From Muribaculaceae bacterium (lineage in GTDB: Bacteria > Bacteroidota > Bacteroidia > Bacteroidales > Muribaculaceae), in the NCBI GenBank assembly GCA_029055345.1, contig JAIDDJ010000032.1, forward strand, positions 62,001 to 126,000: DNA of 64,000 bases. The letters are read 5' to 3'. Positions within the stretch are counted from its first letter, which is position 1; each line of letters opens with the position of its first letter. Under the pieces are notes generated by a model. That model was not told the origin of the DNA. It saw only the letters and a list, made by a program, of their open reading frames with translations, and ran no database searches. The position numbers were made by a program, and so were the translations under genes. Shown piece after piece: positions 41,161-54,526 of the stretch.

Positions 41161-42456
41161 ATGATTGATAGATATTCCCGCCCGCAGATGCGAGCCATCT
41201 GGACAGAGGAAAATAAATTCAACGCTTATCTCAAGGTAGAGATTCTCGCCGCCGAGGCATGGCGTGAACTGGGAGTGGTTCCCCCCGAAGATATTGAAAA
41301 GCTATGGGCCAACGCCACTTTCAATATCGACAGGATAAAGGAAATAGAGCTGCAGACCCGCCATGACATTGTGGCATTCACCCGCGCCGTCAGCGAATCG
41401 CTCGGAGAAGAACGCAAATGGGTGCATTACGGTCTCACTTCGACCGATGTTGTCGATACGGCCAACGGCTATCTGCTCAAGCAGGCAAATGACATTCTAC
41501 GCGCCGATCTCTTGGAATTCACTGAAATGCTTCGGAGGCAAGCGCTTAAATATAAATATACACCCTGCATAGGCCGCACGCATGGCATTCACGCCGATAT
41601 CACTTCTTTCGGATTGAAATGGGTGCTCTGGCTCGCCGAGATGCTGCGCAACATCAAGCGTTTCGATGAAGCTGCAAGAGGCGTGGAAGTCGGCAAGATT
41701 TCGGGAGCGGTCGGCAACTTCGCAAACATTCCTCCTTTCGTACAGGATTATGTGTGTGAGAAACTCGGTATTTCGAGTGCCGATGTCTCTACACAGGTTA
41801 TCCAGCGCGACCGACATGCTTATTATCTCGCCACAATCGCTCTGATAGGCGCATCAATCGAACAGATGGCCACTGAAATCAGAGGTCTGCAACGGACCGA
41901 GGTCCATGAAGTGGAAGAAGCCTTCGGTAAAGGACAGAAGGGCTCGAGCGCAATGCCTCACAAGCGTAATCCTATTGGCTCGGAAAATATGTGCGGCTGC
42001 GCCCGCGTGCTGCGCGGATACATGGCTACTGCTTATGAGAACGTGGCTCTATGGCACGAACGCGACATTTCGCATTCCGCAACCGAGAGGATAATCCTGC
42101 CCGATGCGACCATGCTGCTCGACTATATGCTCAACCGAATGGGCAATATCCTTGGAAACCTAACTGTGTTCGAGGATAAAATGAAAGCTGACATCTATCT
42201 GACCAATGGAGTAATCTTCGCTCAGCGTGTAATGAACGCTCTGATAGCCAAAGGTTTCGCCCGTGAAAAAGCTTATGATACGGTGCAGCCGGTTGCTATG
42301 GCGGCAATGGCTCAGGGGCTTCCTTATATCGATCTGCTGCGTGAAAACCCAGTGATTAAGGAGAATCTTTCCGAAAAGGAACTCGAAGACTGCTTCACTC
42401 TCGACTATTATATGAAGAACGTGGATTACATCTTCGACCGCAACGGAATTAAATAA
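41161..42456 (+). CDS. purB: adenylosuccinate lyase
   Basis: MIDRYSRPQMRAIWTEENKF; VHYGLTSTDVVDTA; GSSAMPHKRNPIGSENM. Confidence 0.96.
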   Translation: MIDRYSRPQMRAIWTEENKFNAYLKVEILAAEAWRELGVVPPEDIEKLWANATFNIDRIKEIELQTRHDIVAFTRAVSESLGEERKWVHYGLTSTDVVDTANGYLLKQANDILRADLLEFTEMLRRQALKYKYTPCIGRTHGIHADITSFGLKWVLWLAEMLRNIKRFDEAARGVEVGKISGAVGNFANIPPFVQDYVCEKLGISSADVSTQVIQRDRHAYYLATIALIGASIEQMATEIRGLQRTEVHEVEEAFGKGQKGSSAMPHKRNPIGSENMCGCARVLRGYMATAYENVALWHERDISHSATERIILPDATMLLDYMLNRMGNILGNLTVFEDKMKADIYLTNGVIFAQRVMNALIAKGFAREKAYDTVQPVAMAAMAQGLPYIDLLRENPVIKENLSEKELEDCFTLDYYMKNVDYIFDRNGIK

Positions 42457-42483
42457 TTAAGAAACAACATCATACGATTCAAT

Positions 42484-45271
<2,788 letters not shown>

Positions 45272-45278
45272 GACTCTA

Positions 45279-46805
45279 ATGGAAAAAATTCTTATTCTGG
45301 ATTTCGGGTCGCAATATACTCAGCTTATTGCCCGTCGCGTGCGTGAACTGAATGTCTATTGCGAAATTCATCCTTTCAACAAAATGCCTGAGATTGACCC
45401 GGATGTCAAGGGCGTGATTCTTTCAGGAAGTCCTGCTTCAGTGCGCGATGAAGAGGCTCCCAAGCCGGACCTTTCTGCAATTAAGGGAAACCTTCCGCTT
45501 CTCGGCGTATGCTATGGCGCGCAGTATTTAGCAATGGCATATGGAGGCGAGGTGGAAGGCGCTCCCAGTCGTGAGTACGGCAGAGCCATGCTTACTGTAA
45601 CTGCACCGGAAGACCCACTGATGAAAGGGCTTCCCTCCCCTACTCAAGTATGGATGTCGCATGGTGACACTATCACCCGCGTACCGGCCAACTACGAGAT
45701 TATCGGCTCTACATCGAATGTGCGTGTGGCTGCATATCATATCGGTGGCGAATTGACCTGGGGCATTCAGTTCCACCCAGAAGTGTTCCATTCGACCGAT
45801 GGCCCGAAACTGCTCTCTAATTTTGTGCTCGACATCTGCGGATGCTCCGGCACATGGAGTCCGGCCTCTTTTATCGACTCAACCGTGGCTGAACTCAAAG
45901 CCAAAATCGGTGACGACAAGGTGATTCTCGGACTCTCCGGCGGAGTTGACTCCACAGTTGCAGCCGTTCTGCTCAATAAAGCTATCGGGAAAAATCTATA
46001 CTGCATTTTCGTAAATAACGGTCTTCTCCGCGCAAATGAATTTGAAGACGTTCTCGCCTCTTACAAAGGAATGGGATTAAATGTCAGAGGCGTCGATGCA
46101 AGTGAACGTTTCTATGCCGACCTCAAGGGCGTGACCGACCCGGAGAAAAAACGTAAGATTATCGGACGCGACTTCGTGGAGGTGTTCAATGAGGAAGCCC
46201 GGAAGGTGGAAGGTGCTCGTTGGTTGGGCCAGGGCACTATATATCCGGATGTGATAGAAAGCTGCTCGGTAAAGGGCCCGTCGGCTACTATTAAATCGCA
46301 CCATAACGTCGGAGGACTACCCGAGGAGATGAACCTTAAGGTGGTCGAGCCCCTGCGTTTGCTTTTCAAAGATGAAGTGCGCCGCGTAGGCCGGGCTCTC
46401 GGAATCGATCAGAATCTTCTTGGACGTCATCCTTTCCCGGGGCCCGGTCTGGGAATCCGTATTCTCGGTGAAGTCACCGGTGAGAAGGTTAGGATTCTTC
46501 AACAGGCCGACAAGATTTTCATTGACAACTTGCGCGAATCCGGATGGTATGATAAAGTGTGGCAGGCCGGCGTAATGCTCCTTCCTGTGCAGAGTGTCGG
46601 AGTAATGGGCGATGAACGGACCTACGAAAGCTGTTGCGCGCTGCGCGCTGTAATTTCCACCGATGGCATGACCGCCGATTGGGTTCACCTGCCTTACGAA
46701 CTGCTCGCTAAAGTAAGCAACGAAATCATCAACAAGGTTCGTGGAATCAACCGCGTTGTCTACGACATTTCCTCCAAACCACCGGCCACAATCGAGTGGG
46801 AATAA
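45279..46805 (+). CDS. guaA: GMP synthase (glutamine-hydrolysing)
   Basis: [62 protein letters not shown]. Confidence 0.98.
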   Translation: MEKILILDFGSQYTQLIARRVRELNVYCEIHPFNKMPEIDPDVKGVILSGSPASVRDEEAPKPDLSAIKGNLPLLGVCYGAQYLAMAYGGEVEGAPSREYGRAMLTVTAPEDPLMKGLPSPTQVWMSHGDTITRVPANYEIIGSTSNVRVAAYHIGGELTWGIQFHPEVFHSTDGPKLLSNFVLDICGCSGTWSPASFIDSTVAELKAKIGDDKVILGLSGGVDSTVAAVLLNKAIGKNLYCIFVNNGLLRANEFEDVLASYKGMGLNVRGVDASERFYADLKGVTDPEKKRKIIGRDFVEVFNEEARKVEGARWLGQGTIYPDVIESCSVKGPSATIKSHHNVGGLPEEMNLKVVEPLRLLFKDEVRRVGRALGIDQNLLGRHPFPGPGLGIRILGEVTGEKVRILQQADKIFIDNLRESGWYDKVWQAGVMLLPVQSVGVMGDERTYESCCALRAVISTDGMTADWVHLPYELLAKVSNEIINKVRGINRVVYDISSKPPATIEWE

Positions 46806-46837
46806 AAGCGAATTTCTATAATAAGCTTTCTCTACAA

Positions 46838-46884
46838 TTTCTGTCCGCCAAAGTATTTATATTTTTGACGGACAGAAAATTTTT
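46838..46884. terminator. intrinsic terminator after guaA
   Basis: TTTCTGTCCG (46838-46847) / CGGACAGAAA (46869-46878) followed by ATTTTT. Confidence 0.8.
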
Positions 46885-47041
46885 ACGGATATCAGCAATA
46901 TTCAATTAATATTATCGGTCTTAATGATTAGAATTTCAAAATTTTAGTTAATTTTGCACTTTGTTGCGAATTTCATTAATAAATTGCATAACAAAATTTT
47001 CCTATTTTCAGAAAATACTATTTCTAACTTATACCACGCGT

Positions 47042-48772
47042 ATGAAAAAATCTACTCTTTTGCTTGGCTGTGTTGCAGCAGTCGCTTTGGTGACGGGGTG
47101 TACGGATTCGGCTTATGACCTGTCGGATATCGATTCTACCACCGAAATCAAAATTAATAATCTCGCCATTCCAATTAATATGGAGGCTATTACTCTTGAC
47201 CAGATAATTGATGTCAAGGAAGGCGAGAGTCTTAAGGTTGTCAATGGGAAATATGCAGTGTCTGTGGATGGCTCTTTCTCTTCTGACCCCATAAAGATAA
47301 AAAACATCCATATCGCATCACCATCTATCGCCCCGACGATCACAACCCTGAATCAGGCCGGAGCACAATCTTCGATGCTGAAGGCTCCATCCGTGAATTT
47401 CGCTGTCCCTGAAGTCACCACCTCTTTCTCTTATTACGATGACGAGGTAGACCCGGCAGTTGTAGACATTACTTCCGCCAAAGTCTCAGATATGGTGCTG
47501 GCTATCAAGCTTTCGCTTCCGGAGCTCACATCTGTGATTGATGAAGTGATTATAAATCATCTTACTTTCGACCTGCCAAAAGGTCTTTCCGGTACCCCCT
47601 CCATGGGCTCCTACGATTCTTCCAAGGGCCTTCTTACAATCAATAATGTTAAGACTTCACCCGCCGGTCTCAATATCTCCCTCCCCATTTCGGAGATTGA
47701 TCTTGACGCAGCCGGGGCGATTTTTGATTCCGAAACACATACTTTCGACTTTCAGGGCGAAATTAAAATCACAGATGGTGAAATTGGAGTAGACCCGACC
47801 CGATTGTCAAATCCGACTTCTGTGCCAACCACAATCGATTTACGCGTTGACTATAACATGAGCGCTCTCGATGTCAATTCAATCTGCGGGCGCCTTCAGT
47901 ATGATGTCCCCGATTTTGTAATTCCTGATGTCGACTTGACGAATCTGCCTGATTTCCTGCGTCAGAAGGGTACGAACATCATCCTGAATAATCCTCAGAT
48001 ATATCTCTCACTCGATAATCCGTTATACGCGACTCATCTCTCGGCATCAACCGGGCTCACACTTACTGCAATCCGTGACGGACGTCCCACGAACGTATGC
48101 TCACTTTCCGAGCCGGTCAAAGTGGGGTCGGATAAAGGTGTCGGACCCTACAACTTCTGTCTCTCGCCTTATAAACCTGATTTCCTTGCAGGATTTGAAA
48201 ATGCTGAATATGTGAATTTCAAGACATTGGGGCACATTGTTGAAGGTGATGGTCTCCCCGAGGCAATCCATATCATCGCTGACGATCCTTCTTTCCCCGC
48301 GCAGGATGTCACCGACCTCAAAATCGGGTATGACTACGGCAGTATCAGCGGAAAATATAATTTCTACGCTCCGCTTGCCCTCGATGCCGGCTCAACAATT
48401 ACTTACAGCGACTCAGACACCGGCTGGGCGTCCGATGACCTCGATGACCTGACTATCGAGAATATCAGGATTACCGCTAACGTCACCACCGATGTCAATG
48501 CAGAGGTAATAGCCTCAGGCTCGCCCCTTGACAAGCAGGAATTGCCTATGGCCAACGTTAATGTATCTTCTGTCACGGTTCCGGCTAATGCTAAGGATTA
48601 CCCGATAGAAATAAATGTCACCGGAGATATAAAGGGAATCGACGGATTCCTTTATACGGTCAGGATTGCTGCCCCGGATGGTGAAAATGCCGACGCACTC
48701 GGCCCGGACCAGCAAATCAAACTGACTAACATTCGAGCTTATGCAACCGGCAAATATGTCACTAAACCGTAA
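47042..48772 (+). CDS. exported lipoprotein of unknown function
   Basis: signal peptide with lipobox ALVTGC; start at MKKSTLLLG; beta-rich repetitive body. Confidence 0.75.
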   Translation: MKKSTLLLGCVAAVALVTGCTDSAYDLSDIDSTTEIKINNLAIPINMEAITLDQIIDVKEGESLKVVNGKYAVSVDGSFSSDPIKIKNIHIASPSIAPTITTLNQAGAQSSMLKAPSVNFAVPEVTTSFSYYDDEVDPAVVDITSAKVSDMVLAIKLSLPELTSVIDEVIINHLTFDLPKGLSGTPSMGSYDSSKGLLTINNVKTSPAGLNISLPISEIDLDAAGAIFDSETHTFDFQGEIKITDGEIGVDPTRLSNPTSVPTTIDLRVDYNMSALDVNSICGRLQYDVPDFVIPDVDLTNLPDFLRQKGTNIILNNPQIYLSLDNPLYATHLSASTGLTLTAIRDGRPTNVCSLSEPVKVGSDKGVGPYNFCLSPYKPDFLAGFENAEYVNFKTLGHIVEGDGLPEAIHIIADDPSFPAQDVTDLKIGYDYGSISGKYNFYAPLALDAGSTITYSDSDTGWASDDLDDLTIENIRITANVTTDVNAEVIASGSPLDKQELPMANVNVSSVTVPANAKDYPIEINVTGDIKGIDGFLYTVRIAAPDGENADALGPDQQIKLTNIRAYATGKYVTKP

Positions 48773-48779
48773 TTGATCA

Positions 48780-50159
48780 ATGAAAACTTATATAAAATAT
48801 ACCGGCGCTGCCCTTCTCGCGGCATGCGCTTTCTGCGGAGCTTCCGCTCAGAACACTTATTCCGGCTATTTCCTCGAGGGTTATGACTATCGTTACCAGA
48901 TGAACCCGGCCTTCGCCAACGAAAATAATTTCGTGGCTCTTCCGGCTCTCGGAAATCTCAATATCGGCGTTCAGGGAAATCTCCATCTCACCACCCTGCT
49001 TTACAATGTGGATGGAAAGACCTGTCTGTTCACAAATCCGGATGTGTCGGTAGGTAGCGTGATGGACAACGTAAGCTCCCACAATAAACTCGGATTCGAC
49101 ACAAAAATCGGAGTATTGTCAGGTGGCTTCAAAGCCTGGGGCGGATATAACACCGTCTCTATTAATGCGGTAGCCTCCGCTCATGTGGACCTTCCGGGCA
49201 GTCTGTTCAGCCTTCTGAAAGAGGGAATAAGCAATAAGACATATGATATATCCGACCTGCGTGCAAGTGCAAGAGGTTACGTTGAAATGGCTTTCGGCCA
49301 CTCCCGCGACCTCAGCAAATGGGTGCCCGGTCTGCGCGCCGGCGCTACCCTGAAGTTCCTTCTCGGTATGGGAAGCCTCGATGCCCGTTTCAATAAAGCT
49401 CATCTTACTCTCGGCGAAGATGGATGGACGGCTGTCACTAACGCAGATATATATGCCTCGGTGCCAGATCTGAAATTTAAGACAGAATATTCCGACAAGA
49501 CCGGTCGCGACTATGTCAGCGGTATCGATATGAACAGCTTCGGAGTGAACGGCTTCGGCCTCGGACTCGACCTCGGAGCAAGCTATAAGCTAAACGATGA
49601 CTGGGAGTTCTCTGCTGCAATCCTCGATATCGGCTTTATCAGCTATGGCGACACCCAGCTCGCTTCAACTCAGGGCGACCGCATTGTGGAGACCAATAAA
49701 TATATCTTCAATCCAAATGATGACGCCGACAACTCATTCTCTAAGGAATGGAAGAAAATGCGCGATGATATGCTCGAGCTCTATCAGCTTGACAATGTCG
49801 GCAAAGTGGGTGCTCAGACCTATTCACTCCGCACTACCCTCAACTTCGCGGCGCAATACACTTTCCCGCTTTACCGCAACCTCAAGTTCGGTCTCGTCAA
49901 TTCAACACGAATTGCCGGCCCCTTCACCTGCACTCAGTTCCGCCTGTCGGCCAACGTTGCTCCGGTGAAAGTCTTCTCCGCTAATGCGAATTTCGCTCTC
50001 GGAACTTATGGAGCCTCTTTCGGCTGGATGCTGAGCGTACATCCCAAATACTTCAGCCTGTTCCTCGGAATGGACCACACGCCCGGCAAGCTCGCCAAGC
50101 AGGGTGTCCCTCTGAACAGCAATCTTGAGGTGAATTTCGGTATAAATTTCCCCTTCTGA
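48780..50159 (+). CDS. DUF5723-like outer-membrane barrel protein
   Basis: signal peptide ACAFCGASAQ; GYDYRYQMNPAFANENNFVALPALGNLNIGVQGNL; terminal aromatic FPF. Confidence 0.7.
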   Translation: MKTYIKYTGAALLAACAFCGASAQNTYSGYFLEGYDYRYQMNPAFANENNFVALPALGNLNIGVQGNLHLTTLLYNVDGKTCLFTNPDVSVGSVMDNVSSHNKLGFDTKIGVLSGGFKAWGGYNTVSINAVASAHVDLPGSLFSLLKEGISNKTYDISDLRASARGYVEMAFGHSRDLSKWVPGLRAGATLKFLLGMGSLDARFNKAHLTLGEDGWTAVTNADIYASVPDLKFKTEYSDKTGRDYVSGIDMNSFGVNGFGLGLDLGASYKLNDDWEFSAAILDIGFISYGDTQLASTQGDRIVETNKYIFNPNDDADNSFSKEWKKMRDDMLELYQLDNVGKVGAQTYSLRTTLNFAAQYTFPLYRNLKFGLVNSTRIAGPFTCTQFRLSANVAPVKVFSANANFALGTYGASFGWMLSVHPKYFSLFLGMDHTPGKLAKQGVPLNSNLEVNFGINFPF

Positions 50160-50202
50160 CAATAGCCGGGAATCTTCAGGCAGAAAAATCAGGAAGAGCC
50201 GA

Positions 50203-51423
50203 ATGGAAGAACACTCAAGGCCACACACAGAAACCGTCAAAACAGGGACGCCGGTCAATCCGGACAATGGCGTCCCTGAAAATACCGGACCTCGAAGACA
50301 ACGAGTGTTCCTCTTATTGAAGGCTTCAGGCATTACAGCCCTCGCTTTTCTGCTGTCTTACCTGCTGACATCTCCTTTCACGGCTACCCTATCCGCCCTC
50401 TTCTCCTCGCCGGAGAAAAATGACTTTAAAATGTCAGATCTCCTATGCCAGATTGCCGACGACAGGCCGGTGCGCGACTTCGATGATCGCATAGTAATTC
50501 TTGACATAGGGAATCTCGACCGTCCCGGGATTGCCGAAGTGTTCTCGATTCTCGCACTTTGCGAGCCTGCTGCAGTAGCCATAGATATTAACTTTGAAGT
50601 CCCTTCCGACAACGATTCCACGCTCCTCGCTGCCTTATCGGCTCTCCCAAACGTGATTTTACCTTTGGGCTTGCGGCAGAAAGGCAATAAATTTGAAATA
50701 TCAGAGAAGCCATTTTTCTACGGGAAATTTAATAACGTGAAATATGGGGCGGCAAATTTCCCTACTTCGCGAGTGGGTGCCACAGTAAGGGAGTATGCTG
50801 AATCTTTTCCACTGACCGATGGCTCTGTCCTTCCCTCTTTCCCGAAAGCCACGGCTTTGGCATCCGGATTAAAAACTGATTTGAAAGAGAACCCTGATAA
50901 TGTGGAGACAGGCTTCATCCGATATCATTCAAAAGAAATACCCTTGATTCATTACGAAGAACTCGAAGAGCGGGCAGAACAAATTTTTAATAAAACAGTG
51001 CTCGTCGGCACCACTACAGATGCCGGGGATGTGTATCCCACTCCTATTCATAGCTCTCTGTCAGGTCTTGAGATACACTCTTATGCATTGAGCACCATAC
51101 TTGATGGCTCACGGATAGAACGGCTTCCGAAAATAATTGCAGACCTGATTGCAGTCCTGTCGTGCTTCCTGATTGTCTGGGGGGCGGTCGGAATCAAATG
51201 GGGCACACGGGGCCTTCTGCTCAGATTCGCCCAGGTGGTGATTCTTTACCTCTTAGTGTGGATAGGATATTCATTGCTCGTCGACTATGAAATTGTAAGT
51301 GACTTCTCTCAAGCAATACTGATGGTGACTTTCGGGCTTTTCGCCTTTGATTTATGGACCGGTTCGGAGGTCATAGTCAAATGGTCAAAGAAAAAAATTA
51401 ATAACTATAGAACCAAACATTAA
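50203..51423 (+). CDS. CHASE2-domain membrane protein without cytoplasmic output domain
   Basis: N-terminal TM, CHASE2 motifs DDRIVILDIGNLDRPG, EPAAVAIDINFEVPSDNDSTLLAAL, VLVGTTTDAGDVYPTPIHSSLSGLEIHSYAL; three C-terminal TM helices, then stop. Confidence 0.8.
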   Translation: MEEHSRPHTETVKTGTPVNPDNGVPENTGPRRQRVFLLLKASGITALAFLLSYLLTSPFTATLSALFSSPEKNDFKMSDLLCQIADDRPVRDFDDRIVILDIGNLDRPGIAEVFSILALCEPAAVAIDINFEVPSDNDSTLLAALSALPNVILPLGLRQKGNKFEISEKPFFYGKFNNVKYGAANFPTSRVGATVREYAESFPLTDGSVLPSFPKATALASGLKTDLKENPDNVETGFIRYHSKEIPLIHYEELEERAEQIFNKTVLVGTTTDAGDVYPTPIHSSLSGLEIHSYALSTILDGSRIERLPKIIADLIAVLSCFLIVWGAVGIKWGTRGLLLRFAQVVILYLLVWIGYSLLVDYEIVSDFSQAILMVTFGLFAFDLWTGSEVIVKWSKKKINNYRTKH

Positions 51424-51437
51424 GATCTAATATAGAA

Positions 51438-52286
51438 ATGAAACAAAGACTTCTATTTTTCTTTTGTCTATTGACACTTTCACTCTCGGTCAGTGCCCAT
51501 TACACCATTCACTCGGTGAGCGGTGATGTCAAGGTGGAGAGCGGAGGGAAAACTCTTCCCGCAACAAAAGGTATGACAGTCAATGCCATTGACTATATCG
51601 TGATTGCAAAGGGAGCCAAGGTTGAAATCCTTAATGACCTGGACAAGAGAATTTACACTTGCATCACGCCGGGACGCACCTCCGTTACAAAACTGATGAT
51701 AGCTGCCCGCGGTTCTGCTGCCGACAACACCTCCAGTGTAGCATCACGGATGACTCTGGGGCGCAAAGGGGGTGCCGACAACAAGAACGTGTATGTGGAA
51801 AAAGGTATGGTTCGTCGTTCACTTGCCGTATATGACCCCGATGGCGACACTATGGAGTTGGATGCAGAGACTCTGGGCCGTTTCCTGGCGGCACGGATAC
51901 TCGCTGACCCTCACGACTTCTCTGAAGAATCTCCGGTAAAATTCAATTGTGGTCGTTTAGAGAACGGAGGTATAGGATTTAAACTTGAGAACACGATGCA
52001 ATTCCCGATATATTTAAACGTGTTGCGTGTTTCGGGTGGTCAATCTCCGGTTGTGGAAATATCACAGGTCGGTCAGCCGACCGGAACCTACGTTGTGCTT
52101 CCACAGCAGTCCTTAGTAAGGGAGCACTTCCCGCCGGTGCCCAAAGATGAGTCGCATTTTATCGTAATGACTAACTGCCAGTTTGATGTCGATAAGGTGA
52201 TTGAGGTAATAAATAAAAATATGAAGGATTCATCTGAATCCGACAGCATTGACAAAGACCTCCCTGTATATGTAGCTTCTTTCTGA
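51438..52286 (+). CDS. exported FecR-like domain protein
   Basis: signal peptide; HYTIHSVSGDVKVESGGKTLPATKGMTVNAIDYIVIAKGAKVEIL. Confidence 0.55.
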   Translation: MKQRLLFFFCLLTLSLSVSAHYTIHSVSGDVKVESGGKTLPATKGMTVNAIDYIVIAKGAKVEILNDLDKRIYTCITPGRTSVTKLMIAARGSAADNTSSVASRMTLGRKGGADNKNVYVEKGMVRRSLAVYDPDGDTMELDAETLGRFLAARILADPHDFSEESPVKFNCGRLENGGIGFKLENTMQFPIYLNVLRVSGGQSPVVEISQVGQPTGTYVVLPQQSLVREHFPPVPKDESHFIVMTNCQFDVDKVIEVINKNMKDSSESDSIDKDLPVYVASF

Positions 52287-52334
52287 TGTATTCTATAATC
52301 AAACCTGCCTATCCAATAATATTCTCATTTTATC

Positions 52335-54485
52335 ATGAAATTTAATCAGCTTTCGGTTTTTGCTTTGGTGTTCGCAGTCATTTCCGGTATGCCCTCGGAT
52401 GCTATTGCAAAGAAAAAGAAAAAAGAGGATTCCACTCCGAAAACAGAACAAAAGACCTCATATTATTTCAAGCGCCAGATGCCAACGGAGATAATCGATC
52501 CATATGGGGTCACTATCTATTCGGCAGATAAATTCAATGTTCATACTATGAGTGGGGATCGTCTTCATCATGACAAGGATACGATACTGACCATGCGGGT
52601 TAACCCTTCCGGTGTTAATTACGGAATTATTACTAAGAATAAGAAGGGCCTACGCGCAGCCGATGTCTATCACACCATTCAAGGAGTTTTTTCTAAGAAT
52701 GAATTCCAGACCAAGCATCTAAACAAATTCGATTCAAAGCATTATGGCTACCCTACGGCTATAGGTTATACTCCTGACGCCCGTATGATCGTTGTGGCAG
52801 CCAACAGTCCTGTTCTCGGGAATAATATTTTTTTCCTTGAACCTCGTAAATTCCAGCCGGTCGCTAAGATCCAGAGCGTCCCCTTTGAGGTACAGAAAAT
52901 GATCCTCAGTCCCAACGGATACTATCTGGCCGCCGTCAACGGAGATAAAATCATAGTCTATAATCTCGAAGAGAAAAAGATTCGTAAACAAATGGATGTT
53001 GGTGAGAAAGTAAACGATTTGGCGTTCAGCCCTGATAACAGTGACTTCGCTGTCCTGACCGATGACGGGTTGCTTTCCCTGTATAACACACGATCTTTCG
53101 AACTGCGTAAGATGATTGACGATCTTGGAGATGCCCGCGCCATGGCTTATAATTTAGATGGCAAATACATGGCGGTTGTCAGTGGCGACAATACCGTGAC
53201 TCTTGTCAATCTGCTTCGTGATTCCGACCGCGAGAATTACGTAGCCGAGACCGGTTCACTAAAAGATGTCGGTTTTGTCAGCGATGCTTACGGCAATACG
53301 CTTCTGATCATACCTGAGGCCGATTTCATCGTAGCCAAGCGATTGCCACATCTTAAACCTTTCTATAATAAGCTGATAGCTGATGAGGTTGAACGTAAGA
53401 TGGATGAGTGGCTTAAGATGATGCCCGGAGAGACGATGGAGCAATATCGCGCTCGTGTCACTGATGAGAGCCGTATGCGTCAGCGCCGCCTTTTTGAAGA
53501 CCAAATCGCTACCGGTTTCGCCGGCGACCTGCTCGCAGGTGCCACAATGAGCCTCGGGTCTTACGACAGAGCAAACGGTGTTCTGGCTCTGAACTTCGAT
53601 ACGATGCCCACAATTTTTCTGCCGGTGCCGGAAGCGGATGTAACATCATTTCATAATGCAGGAGATCTGTCGCTATCAGACGTGATGTATGGTATACTAC
53701 CGGATGACAGCTTTGAAATCGTTTACGCGAAAGTTACAAACAAAGCTGATGGGAAAAGTTATGTTTATGACAACCTTATGCGTGCCGATCTCCAATATAT
53801 GGCTGCCGATGACGCCATTTCTATCGAAATGCTCCAGCAGCAACAGATGGAAGAACTCAAACTGCAGGAACTCCGCCGGAAAGTCGTTGACGAAGCGAAA
53901 AAGATGAATGTCATTTCAGACCATACCCAAATATCTGTCGACTCAAAAGTTGTGCCGGAATATGATGCAAATGGCAATAAGATTCTAAATTATAATGTCT
54001 GCGTGACCTATACGGTAGATCCTGAATTCTCTGTTTCCGAAGACTTCGGCCCGGGTAAATACCGCATTGAGGAATCAGGTGCTGCATCTTCTATGCTCAA
54101 CATAGTCAAGGAAGCGTTCGAAGGCGACTTCAAGCAATATCTCGTTCCGGGGAAGAAGATTAAAGTGCGACTGCTTGGGACCGCCGATGCTACTCCAATA
54201 GTCCACGGTATCGCTTACGACAATGCATACGGGGAGTTCGAGGAGGAACCTGTCTACATTGACGACATACTCAAGACTATATCTATAAATGCAAAGGAAG
54301 GAATCAAGGAAAACGAACAACTCGCTTTCCTCCGCGCTCTGGGCGTTAAGGATTTCCTCAACCGCAACGTGCATGGATTCAAGGATATGGAAACTGACTA
54401 CCGCTATGAGGTCAACGTCAGCAAGGATAAAGGTAGCGAGCATCGCCGAATCACTCTTGACCTCACTTTTATCAATGCTTATTGA
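52335..54485 (+). CDS. exported WD40-type beta-propeller protein with possible OmpA-like C-terminal domain
   Basis: repeats GEKVNDLAFSPDNSDFAVLTDDGLLSLYNTRSFELRK, GDARAMAYNLDGKYMAVVSGDNTVTLVNL; C-terminus KIKVRLLGTADATP...ENEQLAFLRALGVKDFL. Confidence 0.7.
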   Translation: MKFNQLSVFALVFAVISGMPSDAIAKKKKKEDSTPKTEQKTSYYFKRQMPTEIIDPYGVTIYSADKFNVHTMSGDRLHHDKDTILTMRVNPSGVNYGIITKNKKGLRAADVYHTIQGVFSKNEFQTKHLNKFDSKHYGYPTAIGYTPDARMIVVAANSPVLGNNIFFLEPRKFQPVAKIQSVPFEVQKMILSPNGYYLAAVNGDKIIVYNLEEKKIRKQMDVGEKVNDLAFSPDNSDFAVLTDDGLLSLYNTRSFELRKMIDDLGDARAMAYNLDGKYMAVVSGDNTVTLVNLLRDSDRENYVAETGSLKDVGFVSDAYGNTLLIIPEADFIVAKRLPHLKPFYNKLIADEVERKMDEWLKMMPGETMEQYRARVTDESRMRQRRLFEDQIATGFAGDLLAGATMSLGSYDRANGVLALNFDTMPTIFLPVPEADVTSFHNAGDLSLSDVMYGILPDDSFEIVYAKVTNKADGKSYVYDNLMRADLQYMAADDAISIEMLQQQQMEELKLQELRRKVVDEAKKMNVISDHTQISVDSKVVPEYDANGNKILNYNVCVTYTVDPEFSVSEDFGPGKYRIEESGAASSMLNIVKEAFEGDFKQYLVPGKKIKVRLLGTADATPIVHGIAYDNAYGEFEEEPVYIDDILKTISINAKEGIKENEQLAFLRALGVKDFLNRNVHGFKDMETDYRYEVNVSKDKGSEHRRITLDLTFINAY

Positions 54486-54526
54486 ACCTTTTGGCTGATA
54501 TGTACTCTTATTGAACGCCATTAATC

